A DNA stretch of 64,000 bases from Acinetobacter nosocomialis (lineage in GTDB: Bacteria; Pseudomonadota; Gammaproteobacteria; Pseudomonadales; Moraxellaceae). Location of the stretch: assembly GCA_025736915.1 (NCBI GenBank), contig CP107049.1:372001-436000 (forward strand). The letters run 5' to 3'. Positions 8,167 to 17,934 of this stretch are shown piece after piece. The notes beneath the pieces are model-generated. The model worked only from the letters and a program-made list of their open reading frames with translations. It had not been told where the DNA came from and did no database searches. The first letter of the stretch is position 1; each line of letters opens with the position of its first letter. Both the position numbers and the translations under genes were made by a program.

Positions 8167-10395
8167 TTAAGTCATTGCAGGATCACTAAAAGAGTCTTCA
8201 CCCGTTTCAACTCGGCCAGCAAAACGTCGGTAATAATATGGATCACTCTGACTGGTGATTTCAAAATCATACCAATGTCCCACGTCAGCCAAAGCCCAAT
8301 GTTGCTTAACAACCTGTCCCGCTTTTACGGTAAGTTGTAACGGCGTATCTTGTCGATATGCACAAGGTTTTACCGTCAATATTGCATCCTTAGTACCATC
8401 ATTCATGAGTTCAACGTATACATCGCCATTGGCAATGTCATAGCACACTCGAATTTCAGGTTTAACGCCACTATCAAGCATACGTTGAGTATCGCCTTTG
8501 AAGTGACGATGGTAGCCATTTGGACCAAGTACCCATAGGTCATAACGACCTAGGTTATCTTTTAAAACATCCCATTCATCATCTAAAGTTTTATTCGGCT
8601 CGACAATATAACGCTTTGGAATACGGTCTAGGTTAAGTTTGTCATATACATGAAAAACTGCTGCCTGTTTCCCCGTATTAGAGAAAATCAATTGCACTTT
8701 ACCATCGGCTTTACAGCGCGCGCTGGTGTGCAGCTCGTAAGGTAGCGCACGCGACAGACGTATACCACTTTGCTGAATCGGTAACTTTATATCCGTGGGT
8801 ACAGGAACAGCTGGTAAAGCTTCTTGATTTTCTCTTAGCTCATCGGCCTGCATACGTGTTTGTTTACCATTCAGCTGCGGTAAAACATCTGCATTTGGTG
8901 TTTTAAAGTTAAACGCACTGGTTAAATCACCACACACTGCACGGCGGTATGGACTGATATTCGGCTCTTTTACACCGAAACGTTTTTCTAAAAACATGAG
9001 CACAGACGTATGGTCAAACACTTGCGAATTCACCCAACCACCACGGCTCCAAGGTGAAATCACATATAACGGAACACGAGGGCCCGGACCATAAACTCGT
9101 CCATCAGGTGTAGGCTGAGAATGGCTTCCTTCAGGCGCTGCGTGATCAAAATATTCATCCTGCATATCGGCACTGCTTAATGTCGATTTGCCTGCGTACT
9201 GGCCATTTTTGAGTCGAGATGGTGCTGATGGTGACGGTACATGGTCAAAGTAACCATCATTTTCATCGAAATTGATAATGAGTGCTGTTTTACTCCAAAC
9301 CTCTGGCACAGCAGTTAAAGCATCAATAATTTCTTGAATAAACCATGCCCCTTGGACAGGACTTGAAGGGTCTGGATGTTCACAATAAATCGATGGCGCA
9401 TTAATCCAAGACACTTGAGGTAACTTACCTTCACGAATGTCGCGTTTAAAAGCATCGAGATATTCTTCAGGTTTATTGCCCGGCAATGTATTTGCAATGC
9501 CTTTATAGAGTGGATTTTTGGCATTATCGGTCGCAGCATCATAGGCTTTGTATGGTAGCTTTTGACCTGTATCGGCGTAGGGTTTGTTTGGTTCACCACC
9601 GCTTGCAACAGGATAACCAGATGCAATGTTTGCCTTTCTAAATGAACGGAATGCACCAAGCATGTTATCACCCCATTCATCTGGCATATTTTGATAACAA
9701 ATCCAGCTTACCCCTGCTTCTTCTAAACGCTCAGCATAGGTCTTCCAAGTGTAACCGTGATCTGCCGTAGCGGGGTTACCATCAATCCAGTCCCACTCAT
9801 TGTTTACAAATGAACGCTTGGTCGGTGTTGCACCATTTGTTCCGGTTAAATGGAATGATCGATTCGCATCCGTTCCAGTGTGCATAGAACAATGATAGGC
9901 ATCACAAATCGTAAAGGCGTTCGCAAGTGCAAACTGATATGGAATTTCTTTTTCTTTAAAATAACCCATGGATATATCAGTTTTATGGGCTGGCCAATTT
10001 GCCATACGCCCATTGTCCCAAGCCAACTGACTATCATTCCACGTATGCGGCGTACCATCTGCACGCTGTGCATTATTGACTGTACCATCTAAATGAAAAG
10101 GCGTTAAAACTTGCCCATTACTTCTAAGCTGCTCCCAAACACGGCGGCCACTTGGTAAAGGAATCGTAAAACGATCGGCAAACCCTCGGACGCCTTTTAA
10201 TGTTCCGAAGTAATGGTCAAAAGATCGGTTTTCCTGCATTAAAATAATAACGTGCTCAACATCTTGAATAGTACCCGTTTTATTATTTGCAGGAATTGCT
10301 AAAGCTTTTTGAATACTAGATGGAAAAGCTGCCAATGCCGCAGCACCAAAACCCATATTTAAAGAGTAATTTAAAAATTTACGACGTGTAATCAT
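8167..10395 (-). CDS. plc: Phosphocholine-specific phospholipase C, Tat-exported
   Basis: This 742-residue enzyme cleaves phosphatidylcholine or sphingomyelin to diacylglycerol or ceramide and phosphocholine. The N-terminus MITRRKFLNYSLNMGFGAAA is a twin-arginine signal. The phosphoesterase domain (about 45-480) has HVIILMQENRSFDHYFG, the Asn/His-rich INFDENDGYFDHV and SPWSRGGWV. Two C-terminal DUF756-type beta domains follow. Acinetobacter baumannii carries two such enzymes; which one this is cannot be decided here. A 50-residue lipoprotein ORF lies immediately upstream in the same direction and may be co-transcribed. Confidence 0.93.
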   Translation of the reverse strand: MITRRKFLNYSLNMGFGAAALAAFPSSIQKALAIPANNKTGTIQDVEHVIILMQENRSFDHYFGTLKGVRGFADRFTIPLPSGRRVWEQLRSNGQVLTPFHLDGTVNNAQRADGTPHTWNDSQLAWDNGRMANWPAHKTDISMGYFKEKEIPYQFALANAFTICDAYHCSMHTGTDANRSFHLTGTNGATPTKRSFVNNEWDWIDGNPATADHGYTWKTYAERLEEAGVSWICYQNMPDEWGDNMLGAFRSFRKANIASGYPVASGGEPNKPYADTGQKLPYKAYDAATDNAKNPLYKGIANTLPGNKPEEYLDAFKRDIREGKLPQVSWINAPSIYCEHPDPSSPVQGAWFIQEIIDALTAVPEVWSKTALIINFDENDGYFDHVPSPSAPSRLKNGQYAGKSTLSSADMQDEYFDHAAPEGSHSQPTPDGRVYGPGPRVPLYVISPWSRGGWVNSQVFDHTSVLMFLEKRFGVKEPNISPYRRAVCGDLTSAFNFKTPNADVLPQLNGKQTRMQADELRENQEALPAVPVPTDIKLPIQQSGIRLSRALPYELHTSARCKADGKVQLIFSNTGKQAAVFHVYDKLNLDRIPKRYIVEPNKTLDDEWDVLKDNLGRYDLWVLGPNGYHRHFKGDTQRMLDSGVKPEIRVCYDIANGDVYVELMNDGTKDAILTVKPCAYRQDTPLQLTVKAGQVVKQHWALADVGHWYDFEITSQSDPYYYRRFAGRVETGEDSFSDPAMT

Positions 10396-10421
10396 GATCA
10401 GGTTCTTTTTATTATTTAAGT

Positions 10422-10574
10422 TTAAGGAGCACAGCGCATTACAGGCTTTTTACCTGTTTCTGGTGTATTTGAATTATCATTTGACGAGTCGTTACAACCA
10501 CTCAGCAGAATGGCGCCGATCAATAAAAAATAAGAATATTTAAAGGAAGGTGTTCCTGTGCATTGCCTTTTCAT
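10422..10574 (-). CDS. Small lipoprotein (50 aa)
   Basis: A short frame from ATG 10574 to TAA 10422 encodes a basic N-terminus, a hydrophobic stretch FLLIGAILLSG and a lipobox LLSGC near residues 23-27, then a short Asn/Ser/Thr-rich tail. This is the pattern of a tiny lipid-anchored envelope protein. It sits 26 bases upstream of the phospholipase C gene on the same strand and could share its transcript. Function unknown. Confidence 0.6.
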   Translation of the reverse strand: MKRQCTGTPSFKYSYFLLIGAILLSGCNDSSNDNSNTPETGKKPVMRCAP

Positions 10575-10719
10575 GACGATATATAGTCCATTTAAAATCT
10601 AAAATGGCTAACATAGAAAAGTACAATGACAGTGGCGTGACTTGAATATTTCAATCCAGTGAAAAATATGAAAATTCTATTATTTCCACATTTCTCACAA
10701 GGTCAAAATTTATGTAAAT

Positions 10720-12873
10720 TTAAGGCTTTAATTGAATATTTTGGAGTTCGCCATCAAAAGTATCAATCAGGCTTTTTATAACGGGTTGTTGCTGTAATAG
10801 CTCTGTCGCTCTATGGAAAGCTTTTTCTTTACGAATGCTTTGCATGACATAAGGTGTAGATGTATTAACTGCACCATACTCAACCGTAAATTGTGTATTT
10901 GGCCATTGTTGTTTTAAAGCATCAATGAGGCCTTGTTGTAATTGGGTCAACATATTTTCATATTCTTGAGGAATATGGAAAATCGTATTGCCTCCAATTT
11001 CTCCAGTCATTACACCATGTTGAGCAAGTTCTTGAACGGCTGGAGAAAGCTGGCTGTTTCTAAACCAGTATTCCCATTTTTCAAGTGTCCACTCACCTTC
11101 TAAGACTTGAGCAGAAAGCTTCAAAATATCCTGAGGCATCAACTGCCCGTTATCAGTTGCGCTAGATTCTTCTACAGCTGTAGCAGTTTCAAGAACCACT
11201 TCGGGTTGCACCCATGGTTGCTGCTCAATAATAGGTTCAGAAACCAAGTCATGAGTTAAAGGCGCATCCTGACCAAGAGAAAATTCAGCAGCGCTAGATT
11301 CTTCAAATAAACCTTGCGGCTCAGCCGTAAAAGTTGGCTCAGGTTCAATTTGTTTGGCCTGAGTTTCAACCTGTTGTACTGACTTTTGTTCTGGTACCGG
11401 AATGAAATCCTCTTCCAGAACACTAATTGTTTCTTGAACAACTGCTGACTCAAGCCCAATCAGCTCATGATGATTTGGATCAAATACCATTAAATCCTGA
11501 TTAGACTGAGGTTCAGGTTCAGGTTCAGGTTCAGGTTCAGGTTCAGGTTCAGGTTCAGGTTCAGGTTCAGGTTCAGGTTCAGGTTCAGGTTCAGGTTCAG
11601 GTTCAGGTTCAGGTTCAGGTTCAGGTTCAGGTTCAGGTTCAACCATAACGGGTTGATTAATAACTTCAACCGACTGAACAGTACTTATAGGAGCAATCTC
11701 TTGAGCTGTTTGCTGAGCTTGCGAATTTAAATCTACTTCTGCTTGTCTATTTTGTTGAACAGGCTCTGAAACTAAAATTTCATTAGGTGCTAAAGGACGG
11801 AAAGCCAATAAGCGTAAAATACACATTTCAAAACCTTGCTCTTGCGTCACGGCAAGTTGCAAGTCTGAACGACCTTTACATGCGATTTGGTAATAAAGCT
11901 GTAAATCTTGAGCAGAAATTAGCTTAGACAATTGCATGATTTTGCGATTAATTTCATCGCTATATTTCAAACTCAAATCAGGTAGATATTGCAAAATTGC
12001 CAATTCATGCAATGTTGAAATGAGCTGGTCAAGCACAAGTGAAACATCTAGCGCTTGATGTCTAAATTGTAATAAAAGCTGACTCACTTTTTCACGTTGG
12101 TTTTGATGAACCGCTAAAATCAAATCATAAATGATCGTACGGTCAATCAAGCCTAGCATTTCTTTAACATCTTGGTGATGTACCGCACCCTGACCATAAG
12201 CAATGGCTTGGTCAGTTAAAGATAATGCATCACGCAGTGAACCTTGGGCAGATTCGGCAATTTGCCAAATTGCATCCTGATCGGCATTAATTTGCTCTTT
12301 CTCAAGAATAGCGCCAAGGTGCTTGGTAATTTCATCAACAGCTAAAGGTCGTAGAGTAAATTGCAAACAACGTGAAATAACCGTAATCGGTAGCTTTTGT
12401 GGGTCAGTCGTAGCAAACAGAAACTTAACGTGTTCTGGTGGTTCTTCTAGTGTTTTTAATAGCGCATTAAAAGAATGCGTCGATAGCATATGCACTTCGT
12501 CAATCAGGTAAACTTTAAAACGACCTTGCGTTGGTGCATAAGGAACGTTGTCTAAAAGTTCACGCGTATCTTCTACTTTTGTTCTTGAAGCAGCATCGAT
12601 TTCGATCAGATCAATGAAACGGCCTTCATTTACCGCTTTACACGTTGCACAGACTTCACACGGCGTAGAAGTCACACCCGTTTCGCAGTTCAAACACTTG
12701 GCTAAAATACGTGCAATTGTAGTTTTACCTACACCACGCGTTCCTGTAAATAAATAAGCATGGTGAAGACGACCGCGTTCCAATGCACTACTTAATGCAC
12801 GAGAAACATGGTTTTGCCCCACTAACTCATTGAAATTACGTGGACGGTATTTTCTAGCAAGTACTTGATACAT
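10720..12873 (-). CDS. dnaX: DNA polymerase III subunit gamma/tau
   Basis: DnaX is the ATPase of the clamp loader. The AAA+ module is clear: Walker [10 protein letters not shown] (about 44-52), zinc-binding Cys cluster ([16 protein letters not shown], about 64-79), Walker [10 protein letters not shown] (about 124-132), sensor/Arg finger region SRCLQF. A long acidic-Pro linker from about 410 to 640 holds 22 Glu-Pro dipeptides in a row, and the tau-type C-terminus follows. The ATG has AAAAAGGAG upstream. I did not identify a programmed frameshift signal for a short gamma form. The repeat is unusual for its length and is listed separately. Confidence 0.95.
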   Translation of the reverse strand: MYQVLARKYRPRNFNELVGQNHVSRALSSALERGRLHHAYLFTGTRGVGKTTIARILAKCLNCETGVTSTPCEVCATCKAVNEGRFIDLIEIDAASRTKVEDTRELLDNVPYAPTQGRFKVYLIDEVHMLSTHSFNALLKTLEEPPEHVKFLFATTDPQKLPITVISRCLQFTLRPLAVDEITKHLGAILEKEQINADQDAIWQIAESAQGSLRDALSLTDQAIAYGQGAVHHQDVKEMLGLIDRTIIYDLILAVHQNQREKVSQLLLQFRHQALDVSLVLDQLISTLHELAILQYLPDLSLKYSDEINRKIMQLSKLISAQDLQLYYQIACKGRSDLQLAVTQEQGFEMCILRLLAFRPLAPNEILVSEPVQQNRQAEVDLNSQAQQTAQEIAPISTVQSVEVINQPVMVEPEPEPEPEPEPEPEPEPEPEPEPEPEPEPEPEPEPEPEPEPEPQSNQDLMVFDPNHHELIGLESAVVQETISVLEEDFIPVPEQKSVQQVETQAKQIEPEPTFTAEPQGLFEESSAAEFSLGQDAPLTHDLVSEPIIEQQPWVQPEVVLETATAVEESSATDNGQLMPQDILKLSAQVLEGEWTLEKWEYWFRNSQLSPAVQELAQHGVMTGEIGGNTIFHIPQEYENMLTQLQQGLIDALKQQWPNTQFTVEYGAVNTSTPYVMQSIRKEKAFHRATELLQQQPVIKSLIDTFDGELQNIQLKP
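11510..11641 (-). repeat. Hexanucleotide tandem repeat in dnaX, (GGTTCA)22 on + strand
   Basis: 132 bases of perfect GGTTCA units on the plus strand encode a run of 22 Glu-Pro dipeptides in the DnaX linker. Units are multiples of three, so copy-number change keeps the frame and only alters linker length. Perfect identity suggests recent slippage. Confidence 0.95.
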
Positions 12874-12996
12874 GTATGCTCCTTTTTACAGGCATAAGCA
12901 TACTTTGTTTTTAAAAGAGTGTGAACGCATAAAGCTCATATCCGTACAGATAAACTGCGAACTGACTTCTTTTCTCTACCAGAACCATTTATTTGT

Positions 12997-13629
12997 CTAA
13001 GGATGATCATGATGAAGCTCTTGATCAGTTACACCTTCATCCATGGTTTGGACCAGCCCTACACCATCCTTAATTTCAGCCGAATAATTTCCTTTCTCGG
13101 TAAAAATCTGCATGATCGTATAATGGTCTTTTTGACTTTGGGTAATGGTAAAGAAATTCTGATTTGGATCGCCCTGATCAAATTTTCCAGTCCACCGAAC
13201 AATATCTTGGTCAACAGGTTCAATCTCTACAATTTTTCCTGTGCGATTAATGCCATATTCCAACATTTGAAACTTAACAGTGTCACCCACTTTTTTAAGT
13301 TCAATCACATTTGGATCATATTTAATGACCATACCTTTCGCATTTTTAAGTAGCGGAAAATTAATATTAGAAGGAAGCTGATCTTTTTCTATTTCATTAA
13401 AAACAATCTGTTGCCTAGACAATTTTTCCTTTTCTGAGGCGCTCAAATTCAGCATATTTTGACGGGCCAAACCATTTTGATTATCTGCTATTTTTGGCCC
13501 AAACTCTTGCCGACTTTCTAAAGGCGACGTTAAAGCAGAAGAACTTCGCTGTGAAAAAGCAAACCAGATTAAAACTGCTAACGCCACACAAGCGATAGCA
13601 GTTCCTATTAACAATTTATTTTTGTTCAT
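12997..13629 (-). CDS. cpaB: CpaB-type membrane-anchored chaperone of CpaA
   Basis: The protein of 210 residues has one N-terminal membrane anchor (about 6-26) and a periplasmic domain with a beta-rich C-terminal half. It follows the CpaA protease gene by 21 bases in the same direction. In medically relevant Acinetobacter, CpaB is the dedicated membrane chaperone that CpaA needs before type II secretion. The identification rests mainly on gene order, topology and size, as I cannot align sequences. The end is Asp/His-rich (DQELHHDHP). Confidence 0.8.
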   Translation of the reverse strand: MNKNKLLIGTAIACVALAVLIWFAFSQRSSSALTSPLESRQEFGPKIADNQNGLARQNMLNLSASEKEKLSRQQIVFNEIEKDQLPSNINFPLLKNAKGMVIKYDPNVIELKKVGDTVKFQMLEYGINRTGKIVEIEPVDQDIVRWTGKFDQGDPNQNFFTITQSQKDHYTIMQIFTEKGNYSAEIKDGVGLVQTMDEGVTDQELHHDHP

Positions 13630-13650
13630 TCGTTACAGCTAAAATAGAGA

Positions 13651-15432
13651 TTAGTTATATAGAGAAATTTTCTGCGCATTCAGGTTAATCACACTAACCG
13701 CATCAATTTTTCCTTCTACACCTAAACGTACACCATATTTAGGGTTATATAGATACGGGCTAGAGTAAAAATTAATATTATTACCGCCCATTGCTGTACT
13801 TCCTAACGGATGGGCAAAACCTGAGCCAATATTGGTTGAACCATTATGGTACAGGCCAAGATTGTGCCCGACCTCATGGCGCATAGCGGCAAAAGAACAA
13901 CCTGCAATATCATTTGCACCAATCATGTTATATGCAGAAGCATTGATCCAAGCCCAACCACAACCGCCGTCACCAGGTTCATTACCTTGATAATAAACAC
14001 CGTCTGCCAATACACGTTTACGCTCATTTTGTACCGTCGTGTCATCTCGTCCAGTAGAAATTACTTCTTTTAAAGTGGCAGCAGGGATTTTATAAGTTAT
14101 ATAACCCACATCTCTTAAGTAAAAACGTGCATTCGAATTTTCAGCAGTTAAATTTGTTAAATTTACGCCTTCAATCATTCTAAGTTTTGCAGCGCTCTCA
14201 CCTAAAATTGCATTTACTTCTGGGCTGGAAACTAACAACATATCAATTGTATAACTATCTACTGTCCAGCCTTGAGCAGTGTATATAAAACGGCGATTTT
14301 CACCATTTTTAATTGCAGTAGACAAACCATTAGCCGCATTAATATAGGTGTCTGCCAATGCATTCGACACAATAACGACCTTATCCCCGACTTGAGCTTG
14401 AGCTGGTAGCTGCAAGGTCGGCTGCCAATTTGATGTAGACAGTTTTACTTTTAAAGTGGGCTGAGTCATATTCGGTAAAGTTGCAGGGATTGTTGCCGTT
14501 GAATCAATCACCTTTGTTGGTGAAGAGATCAGCTGCCAATATCCTTTGTCGCTTACATACATAAACTCATATTGATCGCCTGTTTTAAGTGTTAAGGTCG
14601 CTTGGCTATTAATATTCGTGTTATTAATTTTTGCAGACCAAGTCGCTGTAGACTTGATAATAATTCTATCTCGATCACTTGCAGCCGCAGGTAGAGTGAA
14701 ATTCGAAACCCAATTTCCATCTCCAAATGAAACTTCCGTTAGCGGGCTACTTACCGCGGCTAAAGATGTTCCGATTTGCTGAACATTTAGCTTCTGAGGT
14801 TTTATATATTCTGGAACCCATTTTCCTAAAGCAGAATAATATTTAAACCAATATTCAGAGCCATTTTTTAATGTAAAACTGCTTGGGAATAGTAAATTTG
14901 TTTTATCAATCTCTGAGCTTGCATTTGCTGTAGAAACAACTTGTACGGTTGTTCCGTCACGTACGTCACTTGGTAAAGCAATGGTTTGTGCCCATTTGCC
15001 ATCTTGAATAAGTACTTTTTGCATGGTTGCAGTCGTTAACGGTATTAACTCATAGTTAGCCCCAGTAGTAGGACTAACCGTCGCTAGCTGAGCAATCCAT
15101 TTATTTTGACTGCTATTGAAGATGAATTGATAGATATCTCCGCTATTTATCTTCAACACTTCTAACGGAATATTCGTATTAGAAGTATCTAAATAACTAC
15201 TATAGGCGGCACTAGAACGAATTGTAATTTTGTCCGAATTATTAGCACTTGCCGGTAAAGAGAGATTTTTGACCCAATTCCCATTTGCTAAAGAAAATTC
15301 TAAATCTGAATAACCAGATGGTATTGATCCACTATTATTATTCTGATTTGGTGAAAGTACAGTTGCGGCATACACAAGGGAAGACGCAACAATTGCTCCA
15401 ATAATAAGTGATGTTTTTAATTTAAAATTCAC
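13651..15432 (-). CDS. cpaA: CpaA-like secreted zinc metallo-glycoprotease
   Basis: CpaA is a type II secretion substrate that cleaves O-glycosylated host proteins such as coagulation factors. The signal peptide ends near residue 22 (SSLVYA). Four tandem beta repeats of about 85-95 residues (starting at GNWVKNLSLP, GKWAQTIALP, GNWVSNFTLP and SNWQPTLQLP) precede the catalytic domain. The zinc site HEVGHNLGLYH lies near residue 525 and matches HExxHxxGxxH. The start is GTG at 15432 with AAGAGG upstream. The cpaB gene follows directly. The 266 bases upstream hold no gene that I can see. Confidence 0.88.
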   Translation of the reverse strand: MNFKLKTSLIIGAIVASSLVYAATVLSPNQNNNSGSIPSGYSDLEFSLANGNWVKNLSLPASANNSDKITIRSSAAYSSYLDTSNTNIPLEVLKINSGDIYQFIFNSSQNKWIAQLATVSPTTGANYELIPLTTATMQKVLIQDGKWAQTIALPSDVRDGTTVQVVSTANASSEIDKTNLLFPSSFTLKNGSEYWFKYYSALGKWVPEYIKPQKLNVQQIGTSLAAVSSPLTEVSFGDGNWVSNFTLPAAASDRDRIIIKSTATWSAKINNTNINSQATLTLKTGDQYEFMYVSDKGYWQLISSPTKVIDSTATIPATLPNMTQPTLKVKLSTSNWQPTLQLPAQAQVGDKVVIVSNALADTYINAANGLSTAIKNGENRRFIYTAQGWTVDSYTIDMLLVSSPEVNAILGESAAKLRMIEGVNLTNLTAENSNARFYLRDVGYITYKIPAATLKEVISTGRDDTTVQNERKRVLADGVYYQGNEPGDGGCGWAWINASAYNMIGANDIAGCSFAAMRHEVGHNLGLYHNGSTNIGSGFAHPLGSTAMGGNNINFYSSPYLYNPKYGVRLGVEGKIDAVSVINLNAQKISLYN

Positions 15433-15698
15433 AGCTGCCTCTTTTATTTGTTTTTAGATTTTCGAATAGCAGGTTAACAAACCATTTTTTTACAGTCAAT
15501 TTTCGATCAACTTATTTTTCATTAAATTTCAATTACATGAATATTGAATCATTTTGAAATAAAAACATGAAACCTATTAAAGAATAGTTTATTTATGAGA
15601 ATTAAATAACTAATTTTCGATATGAAGAAAATATTAAAAAAGATATTGAAGGATAAAAAGAAAGATCAGCTCTCTTTTTATCCTTTATTTTGGATTTC

Positions 15699-17177
15699 TT
15701 AATTTACTTTCTTTGGAAAGCTAAACCAGACAAATACAGTTAAAAGGAAGAAACAAATGGCGGAGATTGTAAGCACCCAACTATGCGCATAGCTAAAAGC
15801 TTGCTGAGCAACTGCAATTAATTGCCCTCCCAAAGGGCTTTCAAGGTTAGAAGCTAATTGCATGGTTTCACCAATCGAGATACTCGCTTTTTCAATTAAG
15901 TTCGATGGAAGCTCTGCTGGTAAAATAATTGAGCGGCTATAAAACCAAGACAACATTAACCCAAAAATAGCGACGCCTAAACCAGCTCCAAGCTCATAGG
16001 CCATACCTTCAATCGCACCTGCTGCACTTGCCTTTTGAGGTGGGACGGATGACATAATGGCAGCAGTTGAAGCCAGTAAGGCAATTTCAATGCTAAAGCC
16101 TAAAAAGACCATACATGTCCATGCTAAAAAGTGATCGGTAGAAAAGTTAAGCTGGGCAAGCCCCCATAGGCTAAATCCACTTATTAAAATACCAACAGTA
16201 GATACAAGTCTAAGCCCCCATTTATTTAAACAGATTCCGGCTAATGGACCACCTAAACTAATCGCGATCATGAATGGAATAATAAACATGGCTGCCTGTA
16301 ATGGTGAAAATCCATGCACAAACTGCAACTCTTGAGATAAGAGTAATTCAAAGCCAACCAAAGCAATCATGGAAACCACCGCCATCACAATGCTGGTAGA
16401 AATCACTGGATGTTTAAATAACTCCAGATCAATCATTGGCGTGGTCGTTCTTTTTTGGCTTCGAATGAAGTGAATTAAAGTACTTATACCCACCACAAAC
16501 ATCACGACTGTAAGTACCGAGAAGTTGTACATCGCCGATTTGATTGAATAGATCAGGCTTAAAATGGCTACAACCAAAATTAAAGCTTGCCCTAGGTTAA
16601 TTGGCTGATCAGTTTTCTCTTGTTGTTTTGGAATGATCATCGCGATCATGACCAGAACCACTAAAATAATCGGAATGTTAATGAGGAATACAGCTCCCCA
16701 ATGGAAGTGTTCTAGTACAAAACCACCAACCAATGGACCAAAAGCTGCTCCACCACCACCTACTGTAGACCAAAGACCGAGTGCAAAATTTCTCTGCTTT
16801 TCTTCGATAAAAGCATTACGTATACCTGATAAAGTGGCAGGAATAAGCATCGCTGCCCCTAAACCTAAAACTGCGCGGGAAGCAATTAAGGCGTAAGCTG
16901 TTGGAGAAAAAGCCGCAGCCAAAGAACCGACTCCAAAAATTGCAGTTCCAATAAATAATAATTTTTTAAAGCCAATACGATCACCAAGTGCACCCATCGG
17001 CAAAATCAAACCCGCCATAATCAGTGAATAGATATCAATGATCCATAAAAGTTGATTGGCAGTTAAATTCAATGCTGCACTTAAAGACGGTGTTGCAACA
17101 TGCATCACCGTCGCATCAATCGTAACTGGTAAATATATAAGGACGATAATTGTCAGGATTAACCATTTTTTCTGCAT
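15699..17177 (-). CDS. amvA: AmvA/SmvA-type MFS multidrug efflux pump
   Basis: This 492-residue protein has 14 predicted membrane segments (DHA2 family). Motifs seen are DATVMHVATPSL in the first segment, GALGDRIGFKK after the second and the motif-C-like GGGGAAFGPLVGG near the fifth. AmvA in Acinetobacter exports dyes, quaternary ammonium compounds, methyl viologen and polyamines. The start at 17177 (MQKKW) has AAGAG upstream; the in-frame ATG at 17207 lies in the operator region. A divergent TetR gene and two palindromes lie upstream, and the gene order relative to aceI agrees with that known for A. baumannii. Confidence 0.87.
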   Translation of the reverse strand: MQKKWLILTIIVLIYLPVTIDATVMHVATPSLSAALNLTANQLLWIIDIYSLIMAGLILPMGALGDRIGFKKLLFIGTAIFGVGSLAAAFSPTAYALIASRAVLGLGAAMLIPATLSGIRNAFIEEKQRNFALGLWSTVGGGGAAFGPLVGGFVLEHFHWGAVFLINIPIILVVLVMIAMIIPKQQEKTDQPINLGQALILVVAILSLIYSIKSAMYNFSVLTVVMFVVGISTLIHFIRSQKRTTTPMIDLELFKHPVISTSIVMAVVSMIALVGFELLLSQELQFVHGFSPLQAAMFIIPFMIAISLGGPLAGICLNKWGLRLVSTVGILISGFSLWGLAQLNFSTDHFLAWTCMVFLGFSIEIALLASTAAIMSSVPPQKASAAGAIEGMAYELGAGLGVAIFGLMLSWFYSRSIILPAELPSNLIEKASISIGETMQLASNLESPLGGQLIAVAQQAFSYAHSWVLTISAICFFLLTVFVWFSFPKKVN

Positions 17178-17199
17178 AACGCTCTTCAATATCCAAAAC

Positions 17200-17215
17200 T
17201 TGGACATGTGTTCAA
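17200..17215. promoter_or_regulatory. TetR operator, amvA-proximal
   Basis: TTGGACA-TG-TGTTCAA is a 16-base inverted repeat with one mismatch, the same half-sites as the perfect palindrome at 17238-17253. The two centres are 38 bases apart in the divergent amvA/TetR promoter region, so both promoters may be covered. Binding is inferred. Confidence 0.6.
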
Positions 17216-17237
17216 ATCATGGTTATTATATACACAA

Positions 17238-17253
17238 TTGGACACTTGTCCAA
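17238..17253. promoter_or_regulatory. TetR operator, regulator-proximal
   Basis: TTGGACA-CT-TGTCCAA is a perfect 16-base palindrome in the amvA/TetR divergent region, typical in size for a TetR dimer site. Confidence 0.7.
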
Positions 17254-17302
17254 CTTTTGGTTTTAATGTAATTTGTGTAGAATTCAGTCAGGTGAAAGAA
17301 AC

Positions 17303-17881
17303 ATGGCCTATCTTAATCGCGATCAACGCAGAGAAATGATTCTGCAAGCTGCCATGCAAGTTGCTTTGGCTGAAGGTTTTACAGCCATGACGGTACGCCG
17401 AATCGCAACAGAAGCACAAACATCAACCGGACAAGTTCACCACCACTTTTCTTCGGCATCTCATTTAAAAGCTGAAGCTTTTCTAAAGCTCATGGAACAG
17501 CTGGATGAAATTGAAAAAACCCTAAAAACTACAAGCCAATTTCAAAGACTCTTCATTTTATTAGGTGCAGAAAATATAGACAGACTTCAGCCCTATTTAC
17601 GCTTATGGAATGAAGCAGAACTCTTAATTGAACAAGATGCAGAAATACAAAAAGCGTATAAACTTGCCATGCAAAGTTGGCATGAATCTATTGTCCAAGC
17701 GATTGAATGTGGCAAGAAAGAAGATGAGTTTAAAAATACATCTAATTCAACAGACATAGCTTGGCGACTCATCGCTTTTGTATGTGGATTAGAAGGTATT
17801 TATCAACTTGGTTTACAAGGTTTAGCTGAAGAAGACTTTAAGCGTCATACCGAAGCAATTATTCGTCTAGAATTATTATAA
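17303..17881 (+). CDS. amvR: TetR-family repressor divergent from amvA (AmvR/SmvR type)
   Basis: The N-terminal helix-turn-helix domain is clear (REMILQAAMQVALAEGFTAM, then VRRIATEAQTSTGQVHHHF, about residues 9-48); the remaining ~140 residues form the ligand-binding domain. The start at 17303 is chosen because AGGTGA lies 9 bases upstream. It is divergent from amvA over two copies of a TTGGACA palindrome, which fits the role of SmvR/AmvR-type repressors that control this pump in response to cationic compounds. The symbol is by context. Confidence 0.75.
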   Translation: MAYLNRDQRREMILQAAMQVALAEGFTAMTVRRIATEAQTSTGQVHHHFSSASHLKAEAFLKLMEQLDEIEKTLKTTSQFQRLFILLGAENIDRLQPYLRLWNEAELLIEQDAEIQKAYKLAMQSWHESIVQAIECGKKEDEFKNTSNSTDIAWRLIAFVCGLEGIYQLGLQGLAEEDFKRHTEAIIRLELL

Positions 17882-17934
17882 ATATTGAAGCTGGCATTTA
17901 TTAAAAACACCAGCATTTATTGATTATATAAAAC

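Noticed and set aside
9315..9680. 121-codon frame within the phospholipase C gene
   Set aside because: It is a shifted frame on the same strand as a well-supported gene with Tat signal and catalytic motifs, and its translation has no recognisable features.
11510..11641. CRISPR array
   Set aside because: The repeat is a perfect tandem hexamer without spacers and lies in a coding frame. No CRISPR, tRNA, rRNA, insertion sequence or replication origin was recognised anywhere in the window.
13003..13353. 116-codon plus-strand frame opposite cpaB
   Set aside because: Antisense shadow of the cpaB gene; poor ribosome site and no protein-like composition.
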